Positions 58,701-64,000 of a DNA stretch of 64,000 nt are shown here, piece after piece; position 1 is the stretch's first letter, and each line of letters starts with the position of its first letter. The DNA comes from Cornus controversa (Eukaryota; Streptophyta; Magnoliopsida; Cornales; Cornaceae). The notes under the pieces are model-generated. The model saw nothing but the letters and a program-made list of their open reading frames with translations, ran no database searches and had not been told where the DNA came from. A program made the translations under genes and the position numbers. Where the stretch lies: assembly GCA_026545225.1 (NCBI GenBank), contig CM048848.1:13806853-13870852 (forward strand), given 5' to 3'.

Positions 58701-61424
58701 CTCAAGTTATGGTGGGGAAATTAAAGAAGGAGTTTGGAAAGTTTTGGACAAAGGGGGCAAGGGTTCTCTCGGAACTCTCCATTTAGGCAAATCCATGACA
58801 GTATTAACATCGAGCATGGAATTGACTTCACATATGGATTGCTCAATGTCAAAATCATCATAGTTGAAGTGATTTAGGCATGCCTCTAAAGGATCCTTGG
58901 AAAGAATAGAAGGAAGTGCTTCTTGAACAAGGTCTTTCACAACATCGACACAAAAGCACTCACTTTTGTCGTTGGATGTGTGGTGGGAAGCATTGAAGAT
59001 GTTCAAGCGGACTTTCATATTCCCGAAAGAGATGTCTATCACTCCGGTACGGCAATTAACGCAAGTGTTTGCCGTGGCCAAGAATGGACGACCTAGAATG
59101 ATAGGAATATGACGATTCGGATTTTGGACCGGTTCCGTGTCAAGGACTATGAAGTCCACCGAAAAATATAATTTGTCCACTTGAATGATAACATCCTCAA
59201 TGATGCCACGTGGTTGCTTCACCGAACGGTCGGAAAGTTGCAACACAACCGTGGTATGCTTGAGTTCCCCCAAACCTAGTTGTTGGTAAACTGAGAATGG
59301 AATCAAATTGACACTAGCCCCTAGATCAAGAAGTGCCTTTTCAAAAGATTGATTTCCGATGGTGCACGAAATGGTCGGAGCACCCGGATCTTTGAATTTA
59401 GGAGGGGCTTGGTGTTGGAAAATGGAGCTTATGTGCTCAGTTAAGAGGACTTTCTTAGGAACATTATTCCTAGATTTTCGCTTTTGAGTGCACAAGTCCT
59501 TCAAGAATTTTGCATAGGAGGGAATTTGTCGAATAGCATCAAGGAGAGGGAGATTGATCTTTACTTGTTTGAAGATCTCCATCATGTCTTGGATTTTCTC
59601 TCCTTGCTTCCCGAAATGAGAAGGTTCCTTCAATCTTTGAGGAAAAGGAATCGGAGGTTCATAAGAGGTGTCAAGATTTGGAATCGATGATGACACAACT
59701 TCACTTGCCTTTCCTTTTGGATTTGAAGGGGTATTTTGCAAATTTGGATTTAACAGAAACAATTTTGGATTTAATTGGGATTCTTTTGGATTTTTAGGTT
59801 GCTCTTGGAATTCCTTTCTCTCTTCCTCCCCTACTTTGGAGTTAATGATTTTACCACTCCTCAAGGTTGTGATTGATTGAACTTGCTCCGGAGGAGCATT
59901 ACAAGTTGAAGAGGATGAATCCTCAATCACATGAACACCTTTGGGATTCGCCACCGGTTGACTCGGCAACTTACCTTCCTCCCTCCTATTTAAGGCATTG
60001 GCTAGTTGCCCGATTTGAGCTTCTAACCTAGCCATAGATTGAGCATTGGCTTCAAGCTTAGAGATTGATTGAGAGTGAGTTTGCAATAAGCGGGTATTGG
60101 CCTCAAGATTGCTTATCACTCTTTCTTCAAAGCTTTGGCTTCTCGGAGGAGGTGGTGGTTGTTGGTAATTAGATCTTTGATTGTAAGGTTGAGGATTTGG
60201 CCTATAATGAGGCTGTTGAGATTGGGAATTGAAAGAATTTTGCCCTTGGAAAGAGGGACTTGATTCTTGAGGTTTCCATGAAAAAGCCGGATGGTTCTTG
60301 TAACCAGGATTGTACGCGTTTGAATATGGATCATTCATTTGTTTAGAGTACAAGGCATTCGCTTGCTCTTGAGCATAATCGGGAGATTGCTCGGCAATAG
60401 GACAATCTCGCACAAAATGCGAAGTGCTATAGCAAAATGAACACCCTTCCTGATTTTAGACAGATTGGTTTGGAGTAGGCAGCCCATTTTTCATGATTAA
60501 ATCCAATTTTCGGGACAAGGCTTGTACTTGCATGGCTACCTCATCTACTCGTGAAATCTCATGCACTCCTCTACAAGGTTGGGTGGCCTTCCCTTTCCTA
60601 GTGGAGGAGCGTTGAGCTGAATTGTTGCTTAGGGTTTGAAAGAGTTTTCATGCCTCATCGGGGCTTTTCAAAAGGTATCCACCCCCACACGCGGAGTCTA
60701 TCATTTGTCTATGTTGCTCACTCACCCCATCATAAAAGCTTTGCACTAGCTGCCATTTTGGGACAGCATGATGCGGACAAGATTTTAAAAGATCTTTTAA
60801 TCTCTCCCACGTCTCATGGAATTGTTCTTGGTCAATTTGGGTGAATCCGGTGATTGCTCGCCGAATATCACTTGTCTTACCCATTGGGAAGTATTTTTTT
60901 AAGAACTCTATTTGCATCTCCGCCCAAGAATGGATTGAGTTAGGTTCTAAGGAGTTGAACCAACTTCTAGCTTTATCTTTTAGGGAGAAGGGGAACATAC
61001 GCAGCTTTAGGTCATCCTCCGTAAAGTGTGGTACACGAATAGTGGAACACACGGAAAGGAAGTAATCTAAGTGCCGGTACGGATCCTCATTAGGAAGACC
61101 GTGGAAGCTATTAAGAAGATTGATGGTGGAGGACTTTATTTCGAATTGATTTGCCGCTACATCCGGAAATTGAATACATGAAAGTACTTCAAATGTAGTC
61201 GGAAGGTAAAAGTCCATAAGCAACTCTCCTTGAGGAGGTGGTGGTGGAGGTGGTTGTTCATGATTAAAAGGAGGTAGTCCGGGAGGTTGTCTCTCATTTG
61301 GATCCATGTTTTCAGTCCTAGGCAATATAGGGTCCCTAGAGGTTCCTCTACGTTGTCTAAGTGTTCGTTCAAGTTCAATGTTGCACGGAAGCAAAGGAAG
61401 TGACAAGGATCGTCTACCTAGCAT
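55791..61424 (-). pseudogene. gag-pol: C2 Gag-Pol polyprotein in one frame with five stops
   Basis: A single frame of 1877 codons from ATG 61424 to TGA 55791. Order: Gag capsid (FHGLPNEDPYRHLDYFL, WFNSLEP), CCHC knuckle (CSFCYSTSHFVRDC), protease (LLDLGASVNLIPFS), RT (MPFGLCNAPATFQRC, active site FMDDF at 57960-57971), RNase H (CDASDYAMG, SDH intact), integrase zinc region ([10 protein letters not shown], then CRSCERCQ) and DDE core ([26 protein letters not shown]). Five in-frame stops: 60648, 60456, 58707, 57363 and 56145. Four are explained by C-to-T on one strand or the other (TGG, CAA, CAA, CGA); the fifth is TTA to TGA. Gag and Pol share one frame, so this family shows no gag stop or frameshift signal. 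Confidence 0.94.
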
Positions 61425-61686
61425 GCATTAACAATCGAACAACACCTTAATACACAAAGTAACAATAATCTATACAAAAAGAATGAATGAATTCAAACTA
61501 CTAATTTTAGGCGTTATACTCACAAAGGGTTCCAAGTTTACTCCTTGTAGATGCCCGCTATGTGGTATACCTAAAATCAAGAAGTTTGAGAAATAAGAAC
61601 AAGATATATACAAAAAGAATGAAAGAATTTCTAGCCTAAGAATTAAACCAGAATTAATCTTCCAATGGCGACAATTAAACCGTAGT

Positions 61687-61703
61687 CCCCGGCAACGGCG
61701 CCA
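61687..61703 (-). other. C2 primer-binding site (Asp tRNA)
   Basis: The inverse reads TGGCGCCGTTGCCGGGG, 6 bp from the LTR end. Confidence 0.95.
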
Positions 61704-61709
61704 AAATTT

Positions 61710-63129
61710 TGATGTGGTCGGAACTAAATTATATTGTAAGCTTAATTTTTCCCTTTTTATCAAAATATAATTTAACCACTCGCAAGAGCACGAATCTTTG
61801 TAGATAAGGTTCTATATAGAGGGTATCGACCCCACGAGGACTAGTCGCAATTGTCTTAAAGGAAGATTAATTACACTTTAATTCTAAAAATAGGTTTTTG
61901 AATTTGTGTTTATAAACTATTGCATGAATGAAATGAAAAGAAAAGTAAAGAGTTTAAAGTTGGGAGAGAGAACTAGGGTTGGTTTCCACCACTAGCCGTT
62001 CACATGTTCATAAGTGTAGCAAGCATGGGATTCATTAATTAAATGTCTAACAATATCATTAGGCTTGTGACCTCAATGACATATCAAAAGATCAATGTGT
62101 GTGCTAACCTATCATAATCCATCTTCAACAAGCATAGCTCTTCAACCTAACTAACTACCTAATTACTCTACTCTCTAAGTGAACACTACATGCATCCAAA
62201 CTACCTTGTCTTGGCATGGTCTATACAAACTAACATCACACATTCATTTAAACACCATTATCTAGCCATCATTTGCACTTCTTGTGGAATATGCAAATGT
62301 TGTGCATTCAAGTGACAAAATCTACTCTAAGACAAGAATAAATTCCATATCAAATGAATATATATAAGAGATGTATTTGTGTACATAATCACTAGGCTAA
62401 ATAATCAACATTTAATTACAAATCCCAAGAGCTACAAAGATGAACAAGTTTACATGGCTAGGGGTTGAAACCAACACCCTAGTAGAAGAGTTAGTTGCTC
62501 ATGGTTGCCTTGCACCCTTCCATTGATGAAGAAAGTGAAGCTTCTTGGTCTGGTTCAGCTTCTCCTCTTCCTCTCCCGAAGGTCTCTCCTCTAGTATTCT
62601 GATGTGTGTTGAGAGATATGTGAGATATGAGAGATATGGCCCTTTTTGGCTTCCTTTTCAACCTTGGGCCCCACCATATATATATATATATCACTATATA
62701 TATCTATTGCATTAATAAGGCCCCCAAGAGTCTTGTTCAAGTCAGACAATCCCCCTAAGTCGTGCAAAAAGGGGGATTTTGTTGCAAGTGGGAGAGCAGG
62801 TGAGCAAGTGGCCAAGTGGATTCTGCAGAATCTTGATTGATCGAGATTGAATCTCGATTGATCGAGATTTCGATCAATCGAAATGAGATCTCGATCAATC
62901 GAGATTTCGATTAATCGAGATCAACATCTCGATTGATCGAGATGCCTTTGGCTGCATTTTCTGATTTCTTCCCTTGACTGCAGAAAGCTTCAGACTTTGC
63001 TCCATTTACTCCAATACCTGCAAAACATCAAAAATACAAAAATACCGTAAACATATCTCGGTAGACGCAAAAATGGAACTAACATATGCACTAAAGAGGG
63101 TTCAAATGCATAGAATTGAACACTTATCA
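61710..63129 (-). repeat. C2 5' LTR
   Basis: 1420 bp, minus strand, TGATAAGTG to CCACATCA. The near-palindrome array with six units is at 62829-62943, and a TA-rich TATA candidate is near 62676-62705. Confidence 0.96.
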
Positions 63130-63397
63130 GTTGGGTGCATTAATCACTCTTATTAGAGCATTAATGGTGATTGTAAGAGTATACACTCTCTGTCACGAAA
63201 ATCATATTCACTGTTCCACTAACTAGGCCCATTGGGTGAGTCATGATTTCTCTATTTCTCATCCTCTAGTCCACAGTCCTTCTAAATATCCCATTGGAGG
63301 CCTTATTATATCGTTACAAGGGGTCCTACCGATCCTCCCTTGTCACACGATAAGGCTTGTTAATGCTCGAGGAATATCTTCAAGGTTGTTTCAAGAC
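63130..63397. other. continuation of the C2 target sequence
   Basis: It begins with the right TSD copy GTTGG. Non-coding, with no recognisable element end. Confidence 0.45.
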
Positions 63398-63890
63398 TTG
63401 AGTGACCTGACATCATGTCAAGGCTTAGAATGGTGCTCAAGAGATGTGTCTTTAAGCTTGAGTGGCCTATCATTGTGTCAGGGCTAGAAGTGGTGCTCAA
63501 GAAATGTGTCTCAATGCTTGGCGGGTGCTCCAGAGATGGGTCTCGAGGCTTGAGTGGTCTGTCATTATGTCAGGGCTTGAAGTGGTACTGGAGAGATGTG
63601 TCTCAGGGCTTGAGGGGTGCTCAAAAGATAGATGGGTCTCGAGGCTTAAGTGGCCTATTATTGTGTGACGGCTTGAAGTGGTATTCGAGAGACGTGTCTC
63701 AAGACTTGGGTGTGCTCAAGAGATGGGTCTCGATGCTTGAGTGGCCTATTATTATGTTAGGACTTGAAATGGTGCTCGAGAGATGTGTCTCAAGGCTTAG
63801 GTGGTACTCGAGAGATGGATCTCGAGACTTGAGTGGCCTAACATTGTGTCAGGGCTCGTAGTGGTGCTCAAAAGATAGGTTTTTAGGCAT
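63398..63890. repeat. approximately 92-bp tandem repeat array
   Basis: Units begin CTTGAGTGGCCT at about 63398, 63458, 63550, 63646, 63737 and 63829, with lengths of about 60, 92, 96, 91, 92 and a partial unit. Each has TGTGTCAGGGCTTG, GTGCTCAAGAGATGTGTCTC and GATGGGTCTCGAGG. A 148-codon open frame crosses it, but unit length is not a multiple of three, so I do not call a gene. Confidence 0.85.
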
Positions 63891-64000
63891 AGTATTTCTT
63901 TGAATTTTCAATACGTGACATGGCTGCTATAACGGGTCGAACGCTTACCAATGACCCAAAAGTTTAAGCTATTGGGTAGTGTTGCCTACCCACCCATTTT
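63891..64000. other. end of window, no feature
   Basis: Short non-coding stretch after the tandem array. Confidence 0.5.

Larger units (their letters stand above)
50158..63129 (-). mobile_element. C2: complete Athila-like element with env-like ORF
   Basis: 12,972 bp on the minus strand, of the same family as C1. Both LTRs are 1420 bp, and the 5-bp TSD GTTGG is perfect (50153-50157 and 63130-63134). It carries the Asp primer site, gag-pol in a single frame, near-palindrome array, internal promoter and intron candidates, env-like ORF, 3' modules and polypurine tract. The coding frames contain only nonsense lesions and no frameshift that I can find, so it is structurally the best-preserved element in the window, but it cannot produce full proteins. 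Confidence 0.96.

Noticed and set aside
63415-63861. 148-codon open frame with repeated peptide motifs
   Set aside because: It only follows the tandem array. Unit lengths vary and are not multiples of three, so the peptide repeat is not maintained as a protein would be.

Overview
The window is flowering-plant nuclear DNA, probably from a eudicot with a large, repeat-rich genome. I see no host protein-coding gene, rRNA or tRNA gene. Almost every recognisable feature is a transposable element: Ty1/copia, Ty3/gypsy of the chromovirus (Tekay/Del-like) and Athila-like types, a TRIM, a gag-only non-autonomous LTR element, and several TIR or foldback elements. Primer-binding sites matching plant initiator-Met and Asp tRNAs support the plant assignment.

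Layout. 1-4212: AT-rich DNA with degenerate MITE-like foldbacks and microsatellites. 4213-9084: a decayed copia element on the minus strand with both LTRs and a 5-bp target-site duplication (TSD). 9200-9769: a complete TRIM with a perfect TSD. 9833-10410: a 289-bp tandem duplication. 10861-11658: a 798-bp TIR element with a perfect 8-bp TSD. 12496-33310: an old Tekay-like chromovirus (element A), split by later insertions. Its gag is interrupted by a gag-only Athila-like element (D, 15927-21826). A TRIM fragment sits at its gag/protease junction (22503-22767). Its 3' LTR is split by a related solo LTR (B, 26375-31386), which is itself split by an Athila solo LTR (29572-30950). The rest of the same 3' LTR is cut at 33310 by Athila copy C1.

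33311-46247 is Athila copy C1 on the plus strand. A second primer-binding site, leader and truncated gag follow its 3' LTR up to 47169, giving an LTR-internal-LTR-partial internal chain. 47170-50157 is AT-rich DNA with nested foldback elements. 50158-63129 is a complete minus-strand Athila copy, C2 (12.97 kb, TSD GTTGG). 63130-64000 is unclassified repetitive DNA ending in an approximately 92-bp tandem repeat array.

How the parts work together: in C1 and C2 the LTR would drive the genomic gag-pol RNA. A separate block between pol and the env-like ORF holds an array of short near-palindromes (core TCGAT-TG/CA-ATCGA), a CACGTG box, a TATTTAAA box, and a predicted 5'-UTR intron ending just before the env-like ATG. 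The same near-palindromes occur in the LTRs upstream of a TATA-rich stretch. I read this as a possible second, internal promoter for the env-like ORF; it is the most interesting candidate system here. C1, C2 and D also share hairpin plus polypurine modules and a conserved non-coding 3' block. All coding regions are inactivated, mostly by nonsense changes of the C-to-T / G-to-A type.
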